DNA from: Brevibacterium aurantiacum
GTDB lineage: Bacteria; Actinomycetota; Actinomycetes; Actinomycetales; Brevibacteriaceae
Assembly: GCF_007558825.1 (NCBI RefSeq)
Contig: NZ_VLTK01000001.1
Coordinates: 372,001-436,000 of the forward strand
Length of the DNA: 64,000 nt
Direction: 5' to 3'
A program made the translations under genes and the position numbers. Each line of letters opens with the position of its first letter. Positions within the stretch are counted from its first letter, which is position 1. Shown piece after piece: positions 18,201-25,439 of the stretch. A model generated the notes under the pieces. The model was not told the origin of the DNA. It was given only the letters and a program-made list of their open reading frames with translations, and made no database searches.

Positions 18201-18957
18201 GCAGGACCGTACCGTCAGCGGTGCGCAGCGGGGTCTTCTCGATCTGGTCGACCGCGTCGAGTTCATTGCCGACCTCGACCGATAGGGACTTGTTCCCGTC
18301 TGCACTCTGCCCGGCGGGAACAACTGTCCCTGCCGCGGTGAGCTCATCGGGCACCGAGGTGGTGACGACGTTCTTATCGTTGACGTCGTCGGGACGGAAG
18401 CTGATGTTGACGCGCTGCTCGTTCTGCCCGGCTACGTCGACACTGGAGACGCCCGCGACGCCTTGGAGCTCAGGGACGAGTTCAGTCTCAACGAGGTCGC
18501 CGAGCGCCTGAGAGTCCTCTCCCCCGGAGACGGCGAACATGACCACCGGGACGTCGTCGATCTGCTGGGAGAGCACCTCCGCCTCGGCGCCGTCGGGAAG
18601 GTCTGCCTTCGCAGAGTCGACGGCGGAGCGCACAGAGTCCGTCATCTCCTCGGCATCCTTGCCGAAGGGCCAGGTGACGTTGGCCGACATCGATCCCGCC
18701 GAGGAGGTTGTGCTCACCGTCTCGAGGTCGCCGACCCCTTCGAGCGCGGTTTCGATCGGCTTGGTCACCGATTCCTCGACGACCTCGGGTGAGGCTCCTG
18801 GAATCGTGACCTGCACCGAGGTACCGGGCAGCTCGACCGAGGGCATCGTCTCCTGGTTGAGCGAGGTGGTCGCAATGACGCCGAAAACGGCGATCACAAG
18901 GGTGAGCAGGCCGACGATGAGGCGGTTCTTCAGACTCATCCTGGTGATCAGGGACAC
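15277..18957 (-). CDS. RND-superfamily efflux permease (HAE/AcrB-like) with coiled-coil insertion
   Basis: 1226-residue RND transporter, probably a proton-driven exporter. Twelve-span architecture is evident: TM1 at residues about 12-32, the helix cluster near 335-500 with the relay-type LTIAVGRVVDDSIVVIENI, a second TM near 595-615, and a final cluster near 1000-1200 (LGWAMLVAIALVFLVMIATF and onward). Porter-domain features such as TIPGASPEVVEESV match the AcrB group. Residues about 820-945 form a Glu/Ala/Gln/Lys-rich coiled coil with a Pro break inside the second extracellular loop, absent from canonical AcrB. GTG start, GGAGGA 6 nt upstream. No adaptor or outer-membrane partner is adjacent, as expected for a Gram-positive. 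Substrate unknown. Confidence 0.9.
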   Translation of the reverse strand: MSLITRMSLKNRLIVGLLTLVIAVFGVIATTSLNQETMPSVELPGTSVQVTIPGASPEVVEESVTKPIETALEGVGDLETVSTTSSAGSMSANVTWPFGKDAEEMTDSVRSAVDSAKADLPDGAEAEVLSQQIDDVPVVMFAVSGGEDSQALGDLVETELVPELQGVAGVSSVDVAGQNEQRVNISFRPDDVNDKNVVTTSVPDELTAAGTVVPAGQSADGNKSLSVEVGNELDAVDQIEKTPLRTADGTVLLGEVADVELDSVDKTSYSRADGKDAVTVSVTKGQDDNVVEVSHGVNEVIERMGPELGDDISFSTIFDQAPEIEKSIHDLSVEGGLGLFFAILVILAFLGSFRSTVVAAISIPMSLLIAMIGLMVGEYTLNILTLGALTIAVGRVVDDSIVVIENIRRRQGTSDLTIDDIVASVKQVAGAITASTLTTVAVFLPIAFVDGIAGQLFRPFSVTVTLALLGSLLVALTIVPVFSYWVLRKSPKPLSPKRQAATDAGYEAWARKHREKGIKRAEKRQSKIDGKNAKRDAKGKTLLPAATADAPVTPMPGDGEASDRVDRLQQRSLPAILAALRHPWRTIVISVAIFAVTMMMASFLKTDLLGSAGQNSLYIAQTLPAGASLEASDEAAKKIEDVLASDPDVDTYSTTVNGPETGSENSFNITLKDDSEAEVATNRLSNQIDGLGDDVGEIDLQDASGSANEDVEIKLSGSDLSALNEAADSVTKKMSETEGVTNARNDLASDQPIIHVDVNREKAADYGYSQAEVGQAIAAALHGSEAGTLTLEGKERDIFLAPTHPDATPDEIRALELPVTEVQTQNAQEDATDAVEEKTDRRAEEAKAKAEEESADQLDSAREARDNAADQLEEARKALRDAQNPPPAPSPGDMAAAQVEQAEEGVEQAEKGLNEANDAIDDLVDSQREQEESQAEEQDLADEQAAIPDIKGDPITVDEIASVDETETPATVTREDGNRQVTVFATPAEGQLNPVSAEAQELTSSMDLPDGVSFDVGGASQEQADSFAQLGWAMLVAIALVFLVMIATFRSFVQPLILLVSIPFAATGAVLLLLLTGTPLGIPSLIGLLMLIGIVVTNAIVLIDLVNKLREHGMGLWDAIIHGTRLRLRPILMTAAATVFALVPMSLGLTGGGVFISQPLAIVVIGGLTSSTVLTLILVPALYLLVERRKERRAEHKEAKAAAKREADQHRIDAETAEVAARPVDE

Positions 18958-19270
18958 GGGTTCCTCCGGGTTTTGGGCATGCGGGAGCTGCGGATGGGTG
19001 ATCGGGTGATTTTATGGAGCGGTGTCGGCGGGGATGGTCCGGGCGAGGGTGGAACGAGTTCAGTCTTTCAGGCCGGGCTGGTCGACGCGTCCCCCGAAAG
19101 TTGTCTTCTTCCTCCCCCAAAAGGCTGAGTGAGGCATGGGAGGTCGGTCATGATTCGATCATATGAGCGCAGCAGTCTGCAGGCGCGGGTGTTTTCCTCC
19201 GTCTTGGATTCCGGAAATACCACAATCGTGAGCGTGACGGGCTTCGGCGCAGATCGGCGCCTCACTGCGT
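18958..19270. other. Leader and promoter region of the RND gene
   Basis: 313 bp with no convincing gene. On the minus strand TATGAT (19158-19163) is a good -10 candidate, overlapping a 13-bp inverted repeat ATGAT-TCG-ATCAT (19150-19162) that could be an operator. A promoter there would leave a leader of about 190 nt. I see no riboswitch consensus and no terminator. Confidence 0.5.
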
Positions 19271-20476
19271 TCAGCTGTGCAGGCGTACGTAGTGGCGGAG
19301 TCTCTCCACTCCGTTCGTGCCTCCGTCACTGAGAAGCGCGGCCTTCAGCTGCGCCCTGACAGCTGCTTCGTCGAAGGACTCGCCGATGACGACCAGCGCG
19401 CTGTCCCAGCGCTCCTCCTGCGGTGCGGCAGTTGACTGCGGTGCGGCTTCTGATTGCGGTTCGACTGTCGATTGCCGTGCGGCTGTCAACTGCGGCGCAA
19501 CCGCCGACACATAGACATTCGGGCCTACCGCCTGGAGCCCATAGCGCCTGCTTCCGGCCCTGTCGTCGATAAGGATCGAGCCCTTCACCCGGTAGACCCC
19601 GGCAGGCAGGTCCTCAAGGAAGTCCAGCACGGCACCAGCATCGACAGAACCGCTGCCAGTGATCGTCACCGACTGTGCGTGATGGTGGACGGGGGCGCTC
19701 TCGCCTTCACCGTCGAGGCCCTCCTGAGCGGCCTCGGCGTAGGCCTGTCGGATGAGTTCCCGGATCGGAAGTTCCGCTTGGATGGGCTCTGCGCTTGCGC
19801 CTGCATCCCTGGTTGAGCTGTCACCCGACCGTGTTCCGTCGCCGCCTCGTTCGGCCCCTGAGCCGGGGTCGAAGATCAGCGCCGGGTCGAGACGGCCGTA
19901 GCTGGTGCCGACGACGAGGAGTCGCGGATTACGCTGATGGGCCCGTTCCCGGATCGCAGCGACAGCCGTGTCCCGGTCCGCGGCGGGGAGCTGATCGAGC
20001 TTGTTGACAAGTACCAGGGTCGTCGCCGCGTAGCGCATCGGCGGTGCGGTTTCGGTGTCGACCGTGGCGGCATGCATGGTGGCGTCGACGACGTCGATGA
20101 CTCCGCCGAGGTGGAAGCGGTGGTGGCCCATGCGGGTGACCATCCGTGCCAGTGTCAGCGGTTCGGCGAAACCGCTGGCTTCGACGATGATGGCGTCGAG
20201 ACGCAGCCGAGGTTTCGCCAGTGCGGTGAGTGCGTCTTCGAGCGAAGTGTCATCATCAAGGCAGCAGATGCATCCGCCCGAGATGGAGAAGGGCTCATCG
20301 ACCTGCCCGACGACGAGGCCCGCGTCGATGTTGAGGTCGCCGAAGTCATTGACGACGACGCCGATGCGCGCATCGGGGTGGCGCAGCAGGTGATTGAGGA
20401 GACTTGTCTTTCCCGCACCCAGGTAGCCGGTCAGGAGGATCACCGGGACGGCTCCTGCCGACTGATTCCTGTTCAC
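19271..20476 (-). CDS. CobW/COG0523 GTPase, probable zinc metallochaperone
   Basis: 401-residue G3E-family GTPase. P-loop GYLGAGKT is at residues 17-24, the metal site GGCICC at 67-72 (CxCC), the G4-like NKLDQL near 155, and an HHHAQ patch near 268 precedes the C-terminal CobW domain. Between them lies an acidic/Ser-rich linker, and near residues 325-354 is a six-residue repeat (QSTAAP type). Such proteins transfer zinc to client enzymes under zinc limitation. Divergent from zur, sharing a strong Zur-type operator, so it should be derepressed when zinc is low. GTG start with GGAGG upstream. Confidence 0.88.
   Translation of the reverse strand: MNRNQSAGAVPVILLTGYLGAGKTSLLNHLLRHPDARIGVVVNDFGDLNIDAGLVVGQVDEPFSISGGCICCLDDDTSLEDALTALAKPRLRLDAIIVEASGFAEPLTLARMVTRMGHHRFHLGGVIDVVDATMHAATVDTETAPPMRYAATTLVLVNKLDQLPAADRDTAVAAIRERAHQRNPRLLVVGTSYGRLDPALIFDPGSGAERGGDGTRSGDSSTRDAGASAEPIQAELPIRELIRQAYAEAAQEGLDGEGESAPVHHHAQSVTITGSGSVDAGAVLDFLEDLPAGVYRVKGSILIDDRAGSRRYGLQAVGPNVYVSAVAPQLTAARQSTVEPQSEAAPQSTAAPQEERWDSALVVIGESFDEAAVRAQLKAALLSDGGTNGVERLRHYVRLHS
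19413..19502. repeat. 18-bp in-frame tandem repeat within cobW
   Basis: About five imperfect 18-bp units (for example GTTGACTGCGGTGCGGCT at 19431-19448) encode a low-complexity Pro/Gln/Ser/Ala stretch of six-residue repeats in the C-terminal domain. Likely length-variable between strains. Confidence 0.85.
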
Positions 20477-20518
20477 ATCTCCTCCACATCTGCCATCGGG
20501 ACGCTCGTCATCCGCTAA

Positions 20519-20533
20519 TGGTAACGTTTTTCA
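20519..20533. promoter_or_regulatory. Zur-type operator between cobW and zur
   Basis: TGGTAACGTTTTTCA matches TGANAACGNTTNTCA at all fixed positions but one, and is embedded in CTAATG-N11-CATTAG, an outer inverted repeat. It lies 43 bp upstream of cobW and 77 bp upstream of zur. Confidence 0.8.
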
Positions 20534-20553
20534 TTAGTACCGGAACATATCAA

Positions 20554-20567
20554 CATATGCGCATATG
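20554..20567. promoter_or_regulatory. Perfect 14-bp palindrome upstream of zur
   Basis: CATATGCGCATATG is a perfect palindrome 43 bp before the zur start. The ATATG/CATAT halves recall ArsR/SmtB-type operators, and in Mycobacterium an SmtB repressor controls furB/zur. No arsR-type gene is present in the window, so this link is speculative. Confidence 0.45.
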
Positions 20568-20609
20568 CTCACAGGACCAACTGCGCTGCACAGTCGGAGG
20601 CACAAGGAC

Positions 20610-21023
20610 ATGACGGCGGAAGAACCCAAGAAGACCCGCAGCACGGCCCAGAAGGTCGTGATCCGCTCCGCACTCGAGAGCGAGAAGCGCTTCGTTTCTG
20701 CCCAACAGCTCCACCGGAGGCTTGAAGATCAGGGTCATACAGTCGGGCTGGCAACCGTCTATCGGCAGCTCAACGCCCTGAGCGAATCCGGTCACGCCGA
20801 TTCCATCACCATTGCCGAGAAGCAGCTGTTCCGCGCCTGCGGTCAGGACGAACACCACCATCATCTGGTGTGCGAAAACTGCGGCAAGGCCGTCGAGATC
20901 GAACCGCCCAGCGAGGACTGGATGAGCACCACCGCCAGAGTTCATGGATTCGAAGTCACCCGACACATGTTCGAGATCTTCGGACTCTGCGCTGAGTGTG
21001 CCGCATCTGCCCAGAGCAGATAG
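20610..21023 (+). CDS. zur: Fur-family zinc uptake regulator Zur
   Basis: 137-residue Fur-family repressor. A winged helix with the recognition segment GLATVYRQLNALSESG is followed by the dimerisation domain, the His-rich DEHHHHLVCENCGK (structural-zinc CxxC at residues 88-91) and the second CxxC (CAEC, 127-130). The HHHH cluster and full pair of CxxC motifs are typical of Zur rather than Fur. ATG at 20610 was preferred to 20565 because GGAGG lies 9 nt upstream and homology begins there. Zur-type boxes at four nearby loci are its likely targets. Confidence 0.9.
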   Translation: MTAEEPKKTRSTAQKVVIRSALESEKRFVSAQQLHRRLEDQGHTVGLATVYRQLNALSESGHADSITIAEKQLFRACGQDEHHHHLVCENCGKAVEIEPPSEDWMSTTARVHGFEVTRHMFEIFGLCAECAASAQSR

Positions 21024-21036
21024 CGACCCCGTAGAA

Positions 21037-22077
21037 TCACATCGTCGCCGTGCTCCAGTCCGGGAATCGGTCTGGGAAGCCCGCCCAGACTATCGGCCCG
21101 GCCGCCAACTCCGCATCACTGAGGGCAGCATTGTCGAGGACCCGTCGCAGCAAGGGTTCATCGATCCCGATACCGACAAACGCCACGTCCTGACCAAATG
21201 CCAGGACCTCGCCATCGGCACCGAGCCTGTCATCGAGCGCCAGGGGTGAGAGCGTGAAGAACCCTCCCACCTGGTCCCATTGGCCGGTGATGTGCGGTCG
21301 GGTAGCCAAACGGGCGAAACCGGCCGAACGCAGAATCCGACCGCAATGCCCCTGGAAGAGGCACGAGGTCAGTGCCTGGTGAAGTCGTCCGGGATGGAAC
21401 GGCCGCAGCTGCTCGTATCGGCACGCCACGACCCCACGCGAATGGAACTTCGGCCTGAACTCTCCATTGAGGATCGAGACCCAGCCCGCATCCGGCACCC
21501 GCTTCGCAAATGGCCGACGCCCCTCGCCATGGACGTGGTCGGAATCGGCAATGAGGCACTGGTCAGCACTCGGAGCCAGATGGCTGAGCAGCGCGGCAGC
21601 CTGCTCGAGTTCCGCGGACTCCAGCACCCCTGAATTGACGATCGCGATCGTTGAAGAGAACTCGATCTGACTCACGAGCAGCTCCGCCCTCGCAGCGAGG
21701 ATACCGCCCTCGCCCTCGCCGCCCATGGCCGGTAAGCCGACATAGTCCGGGGACCCTATATCGACGAGCATGTGCCCGACATCGAGTACGCAGACAAGGT
21801 CGATGAGGCGCGTGTCCGCACCGGCTGCATTGAGTGATCCCACGATCTCCATCACTGGCGTCTCGAAGGGATACTCCAGCACGATGCCATGTACCTGAGA
21901 TGCTCTGCGGAGGAGGTCGACCGTGCGGTCCACCACTTCGACACCCTCGGCGGTCTGTTCCGCGGGAACGAGGACGAATCCGCGCACCGCAGCCAGACGC
22001 CTGGCGTAGCTGCGCCGCTCCTCCACGCACATGCCCGTCACGGCGATCACATCGACGTCGGCCTCAATCTTCGGCAT
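21037..22077 (-). CDS. COG0523/CobW-like protein lacking a P-loop
   Basis: 346 residues with the fold pattern of CobW proteins but a degenerate nucleotide site: the place of GxxGxGKT reads TGMCVEERRSYARRLA, and no CxCC metal motif is seen. The C-terminal CobW_C domain is clear (LNGEFRPKFHSRGVVACRYEQLRPFHPGRLHQAL). Similar proteins sit beside zinc-free ribosomal proteins in actinobacterial Zur regulons. ATG at 22077 chosen because GGGAAGGA stands 5-6 nt upstream; in-frame ATG at 22146 would run back into the divergent rpmJ. Function unknown; likely zinc handling. Confidence 0.75.
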   Translation of the reverse strand: MPKIEADVDVIAVTGMCVEERRSYARRLAAVRGFVLVPAEQTAEGVEVVDRTVDLLRRASQVHGIVLEYPFETPVMEIVGSLNAAGADTRLIDLVCVLDVGHMLVDIGSPDYVGLPAMGGEGEGGILAARAELLVSQIEFSSTIAIVNSGVLESAELEQAAALLSHLAPSADQCLIADSDHVHGEGRRPFAKRVPDAGWVSILNGEFRPKFHSRGVVACRYEQLRPFHPGRLHQALTSCLFQGHCGRILRSAGFARLATRPHITGQWDQVGGFFTLSPLALDDRLGADGEVLAFGQDVAFVGIGIDEPLLRRVLDNAALSDAELAAGPIVWAGFPDRFPDWSTATM

Positions 22078-22104
22078 TGGCTTCCTTCCCTCGAAGAACC
22101 TAGT

Positions 22105-22130
22105 ATTAACGTTAATAATACTCGTTCTCA
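22105..22130. promoter_or_regulatory. Putative Zur operator region of rpmJ and the COG0523 gene
   Basis: TAATACTCGTTCTCA (22116-22130; reverse TGAGAACGAGTATTA) matches the Zur pattern with two mismatches, and abuts a perfect 12-bp palindrome ATTAACGTTAAT (22105-22116) with the same AACGTT core. It lies between the divergent COG0523 gene and rpmJ. Confidence 0.6.
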
Positions 22131-22145
22131 ATAAGGAGTTCAGCA

Positions 22146-22268
22146 ATGAAGGTCAGAAATTCTCTGCGTTCGCTTAAGAATCAGCCGGGGGCGCAGGTCG
22201 TTCGCAGGCGTGGCCGCGTCTTCGTCATCAACAAGAAGAACCCCCGCTTCAAGGCCCGTCAGGGCTGA
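22146..22268 (+). CDS. rpmJ: Ribosomal protein bL36, zinc-independent (C-minus) paralogue
   Basis: A 40-residue protein that starts [11 protein letters not shown] and ends NPRFKARQG, clearly bL36. The Cys/His zinc ligands of ordinary L36 are replaced by Lys, Gln and Asn, so it needs no zinc. AAGGAG lies 8 nt before the ATG. In Zur regulons such copies replace the zinc-binding form when zinc is scarce and free the metal. Its last 10 bp overlap the convergent mobA end. Confidence 0.93.
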   Translation: MKVRNSLRSLKNQPGAQVVRRRGRVFVINKKNPRFKARQG

Positions 22269-22900
22269 TCGGGTCGCACGCCCCCGTCGAACCGGGCGTG
22301 GATGCGCTCGAGATCGGCGGCCGTGTCGAAGTCGGCCACGACGCTCGGTTCCACGTCGACGAGGGTCGGTTCGAGGCCGGCGAACAGGAGCCTCACCGCA
22401 CCATCGACGGGGTCCGGGATGGATTCCACTCGCGCGAGCAGCAGGGCCGTGGGCCAGGCGGCGCACAGGAACTGTGTCTTTCCGCGATCATCCGTGCCCG
22501 TGGCCGGAAGCCCAGCCCGTCGGCAGGCAGCCATCAGCTCGCCGAGGTGGCCCGCCGTGATCAGCGGCATGTCCCCTGCCAGCACCAAGGTCACATCCGC
22601 GGACTCACCAGCGCCGGTTGCGCTCTCACTCGCCCGAACTGCGGAACACGCCGCTGCGATCCCGGCCAAGGGACCGGCGAAGACCGGTTCCTCACGAATC
22701 GCATGCACGGATTCCGTCTCCGCCTGTGACAGCCCGTCGGTCGGCCCGGCCACCCACACCTCGGCGAGGGGGTCGACGGTGCGAACGGTGCCCAGGATTC
22801 GAGAGATCACCGTGACACCGCCCAACTCGACTGCGGGCTTGTGGACGCCGCCGAATCGGTTCGAGCGGCCTCCGCTGAGTATGATCGCCCTGATCGACAT
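22259..22900 (-). CDS. mobA: Molybdenum cofactor guanylyltransferase (MobA-like)
   Basis: 213-residue nucleotidyltransferase that attaches GMP to molybdopterin, or a close relative. The GT-A nucleotide site [25 protein letters not shown] segment begins at residue 8 ([11 protein letters not shown]), followed by [15 protein letters not shown] and the metal motif [13 protein letters not shown]. Length is normal for MobA. A clear promoter (TTGGAT-N17-TAGGAT) ends 6 nt before the ATG, so the transcript is probably leaderless. No other molybdopterin genes are near. A CTP-utilising relative (MocA-type) is possible. Confidence 0.8.
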   Translation of the reverse strand: MSIRAIILSGGRSNRFGGVHKPAVELGGVTVISRILGTVRTVDPLAEVWVAGPTDGLSQAETESVHAIREEPVFAGPLAGIAAACSAVRASESATGAGESADVTLVLAGDMPLITAGHLGELMAACRRAGLPATGTDDRGKTQFLCAAWPTALLLARVESIPDPVDGAVRLLFAGLEPTLVDVEPSVVADFDTAADLERIHARFDGGVRPDQP

Positions 22901-22906
22901 GCCCCG

Positions 22907-22935
22907 ATCCTACGCGCGAGGACATCGTGATCCAA
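22907..22935 (-). promoter_or_regulatory. mobA promoter (leaderless)
   Basis: Minus strand -35 TTGGAT (22930-22935), 17-nt spacer, -10 TAGGAT (22907-22912), then 6 nt to the ATG. Transcription should begin at or next to the start codon. Confidence 0.75.
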
Positions 22936-23095
22936 CGCGCGAAGACATCAGCGACAACGGGATTCGCACAACATTTCCGGTCCAGGTGAGCAATACTGTG
23001 AGACATCACCAGTTCATGGCGGGCTGCATCCAGCGGGGCATCGTCGACCCGGCGAAGGCGCCCGTTCGCACCGGAATTGCACGGAGGAATCGAGA

Positions 23096-24820
23096 ATGAC
23101 GAAGTTCGATGTTGTCGAAGCATCCATCGCCTCACTGCGACAGGCGCTCGAGGACGGGACCGCCACCTCGGTGGGGCTCGTCGAGTCCTACCGCGCTCGC
23201 ATCGCCGCCTTCGACGGGCCGGACACCGGCACGAAGTTGAACTCTGTGATCGTTGCCAACCCGGATGCTCTCGCCGAGGCGGCCGCCGCCGACGAACGAC
23301 GTGCCCACGGCCAGACGCGAGGGCCCCTCGACGGGATCCCGTATACCGCGAAGGACAGCTACATGGTGACCGGGCTGAGCGTGGCCGCCGGTTCCCCCGC
23401 TTTCGCCGAACTCATCGCGCAGAAGGATGCCTTCACCGTCGAACGCCTCCGCGGCGCCGGTGCCATCTGCTTGGGGCTGACCAATATGCCCCCGATGGCC
23501 AACGGCGGCATGCAGCGTGGTCTCTACGGCCGGGCCGAAAGCCCCTATAGCGCGCAGTGGCTGACCAGCGCCTTCGCCTCCGGCTCGTCGAACGGCTCCG
23601 GTACCGCGACAACCGCGAGCTTCGCCGCCTTCGGTCTCGGCGAGGAGACCTGGTCCTCGGGACGAGCCCCTGCCTCACACAACGCACTCATCGCCTACAC
23701 CCCCTCCCGCGGAGTCATCTCCGTGCGCGGCAATTGGTCTCTGGTGCCCACGATGGACGTCGTCGTCCCCCATACTCGGTCGATGGCCGACCTGTGCGAG
23801 GTCCTCGACATCATCGTCGCCGACGACACCGAGACTCGTGGCGACTTCTGGCGAGTCCAACCCTGGGTCGAGATTCCCGCCGCTTCTGCCATCCGGCCCG
23901 ATTCCTATGCCGCGCTGCTTCCAGCCGATGATGAAGCGGCTCGTTCGACTCTGGCCGGCAGACGCTTCGGCATCCCGAAGATGTACATCAATGCCGACCC
24001 CGAGGCCGGAACGAACCCCGATGGCGGCATCGGCGGGCCCACGGGACAGCAGGTCGAAACCCGGGCCTCGGTGATCGCCGCGTGGGAGGATGCCCGCCGT
24101 GATCTTGAGGCCGCCGGTGCCGAGGTCGTCGAGACCGATTTCCCAGTCGTCAGCAACTACGAGGGCGATCGACCCGGTGCTCCGACTATCAGGACGCGCG
24201 GCATCGTCAGCACCGACTACCTCGATCGGGAGATCAACGACCTCTCCGCGTGGGCCTGGGACGATTTCCTGGCCGCCAACGATGATCCGAACCTGTCCTC
24301 CCTCGCCGAGGTGGACGGGACGAGGATCTTCCCCCACCCGGACGGCGCTCTGCCGGATCGCTACACCGGGTTCGACGATGACATCGCCGAATACCCGCAG
24401 CTGTCCAAGGATCGCCCCTACACCTCGGTGACGGAGATCCCCGATCTCGAAGACGGCATCCGAGGCCTCGAGGTGACTCGTCGGATCGACCTCGAAGAGT
24501 GGATGGACGCCAACGGCCTCGACGCGGTCGTCTACCCGGCGATGGCCGATGTGGGACCGGCCGATATGGATGTAGACGAGGCCTCAGCGGACCTCGGGTG
24601 GCGCAACGGCACCTGGGTCGCCAACGGCAACCTGGTGCCACGGCATCTGGGCATCCCCTCGGTGACGGTGCCCATGGGCACAATGGCCGACACCGGGATT
24701 CCCATCGGGTTGACGATCTCAGGCCGCGGCTGGGATGACTCGAAGCTCATCGAACTCGCTGCGGCGTTCGAAGCCACCGGTGATCGACGTGAGGAGCCGC
24801 CGCGGACGCCGAGGCTGTGA
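23096..24820 (+). CDS. Amidase-signature family hydrolase
   Basis: 574-residue amidase-signature enzyme hydrolysing a carboxamide or related ester. The catalytic lysine is in DGIPYTAKDSY (Lys near residue 85) and the Gly/Ser-rich segment ASGSSNGSGTATTASFAAF supplies the second element; the usual GSETGGSIR-type nucleophile stretch is changed to GEETWSSGRAPAS, in which a serine is retained. N-terminal helices and a PVTVPMG-like C-terminal motif (PSVTVPMGTMADTGIPIGLT) are typical. GGAGGA lies 7 nt before the ATG. It stands alone between mobA and a TetR gene; substrate unknown. Confidence 0.88.
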   Translation: MTKFDVVEASIASLRQALEDGTATSVGLVESYRARIAAFDGPDTGTKLNSVIVANPDALAEAAAADERRAHGQTRGPLDGIPYTAKDSYMVTGLSVAAGSPAFAELIAQKDAFTVERLRGAGAICLGLTNMPPMANGGMQRGLYGRAESPYSAQWLTSAFASGSSNGSGTATTASFAAFGLGEETWSSGRAPASHNALIAYTPSRGVISVRGNWSLVPTMDVVVPHTRSMADLCEVLDIIVADDTETRGDFWRVQPWVEIPAASAIRPDSYAALLPADDEAARSTLAGRRFGIPKMYINADPEAGTNPDGGIGGPTGQQVETRASVIAAWEDARRDLEAAGAEVVETDFPVVSNYEGDRPGAPTIRTRGIVSTDYLDREINDLSAWAWDDFLAANDDPNLSSLAEVDGTRIFPHPDGALPDRYTGFDDDIAEYPQLSKDRPYTSVTEIPDLEDGIRGLEVTRRIDLEEWMDANGLDAVVYPAMADVGPADMDVDEASADLGWRNGTWVANGNLVPRHLGIPSVTVPMGTMADTGIPIGLTISGRGWDDSKLIELAAAFEATGDRREEPPRTPRL

Positions 24821-24828
24821 GTGAGAGC

Positions 24829-25437
24829 TCAGAGGTCCTCGGAGTCGAGAATCCCGGCCACTGCCGCAATGATCACCGCAGTCGCATAGTCTTCGTCCGC
24901 ACCGTGGCCCGCCTCGCAGACCGGACCTGACCGGCCAGCATCTTCGACGATGACGGCTGCCGACTCCTCGAGCCGTGCCGCCGTTCGGGCATGTCTGGCG
25001 ACGAGTTCGAGCAGCACCGCGATGGCGGAGTATTTCCGTCCTGCCGGGGCCGGATGTGCGGCCAGCAGACCGAAGGCCTCGTCCATCACCTCGGCGATGC
25101 CGGGTCCCATCGTCTCCGGCAGCACCCCCGTCGACAGCCAGGGATGCGCGCGGTGGAGAGCGAATATTCCGGCGGCGAATGCGGACAGATCGGCCCGCCA
25201 GGAACCCATTGCCTCAGCTGCGGTCCGTTCAGCCAGCACCTCGTCGATCATGAGAGCGACGAGTCCGTTCCTGTCCTCGACGTGCCGATAGAGGGCGGCT
25301 GGCGCACTCCCGATCTCTGCAGCCAGAGCCCGCATCGTGACCTGCGGCAGGCTCGTCCGGTCAGCCAAGGCGATGGCCGCTCGTGCGATGCCCACCCGGT
25401 CCATGCGAGCGGGCCTGCCCACCTTCCCCTCAGTCAC
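24829..25437 (-). CDS. TetR-family transcriptional regulator
   Basis: 202-residue repressor. The N-terminal helix-turn-helix is evident in MRALAAEIGSAPAALYRHVEDRNGLVALMIDEVL (as several short blocks) and the C-terminal half is all-helical with HRAHPWLSTGVLPETMGPG. GTG at 25437 is preferred over GTG 25443 because AGGAGG is 6 nt upstream; it begins 2 nt after the stop of the glycosyltransferase gene, so the two are one operon. It probably autoregulates that operon through the palindrome at 26733-26747. Confidence 0.88.
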   Translation of the reverse strand: MTEGKVGRPARMDRVGIARAAIALADRTSLPQVTMRALAAEIGSAPAALYRHVEDRNGLVALMIDEVLAERTAAEAMGSWRADLSAFAAGIFALHRAHPWLSTGVLPETMGPGIAEVMDEAFGLLAAHPAPAGRKYSAIAVLLELVARHARTAARLEESAAVIVEDAGRSGPVCEAGHGADEDYATAVIIAAVAGILDSEDL

Positions 25438-25439
25438 TG

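Noticed and set aside
18958..19270. Small genes in the gap before the RND exporter
   Set aside because: Short frames on both strands lack start signals and recognisable sequence.
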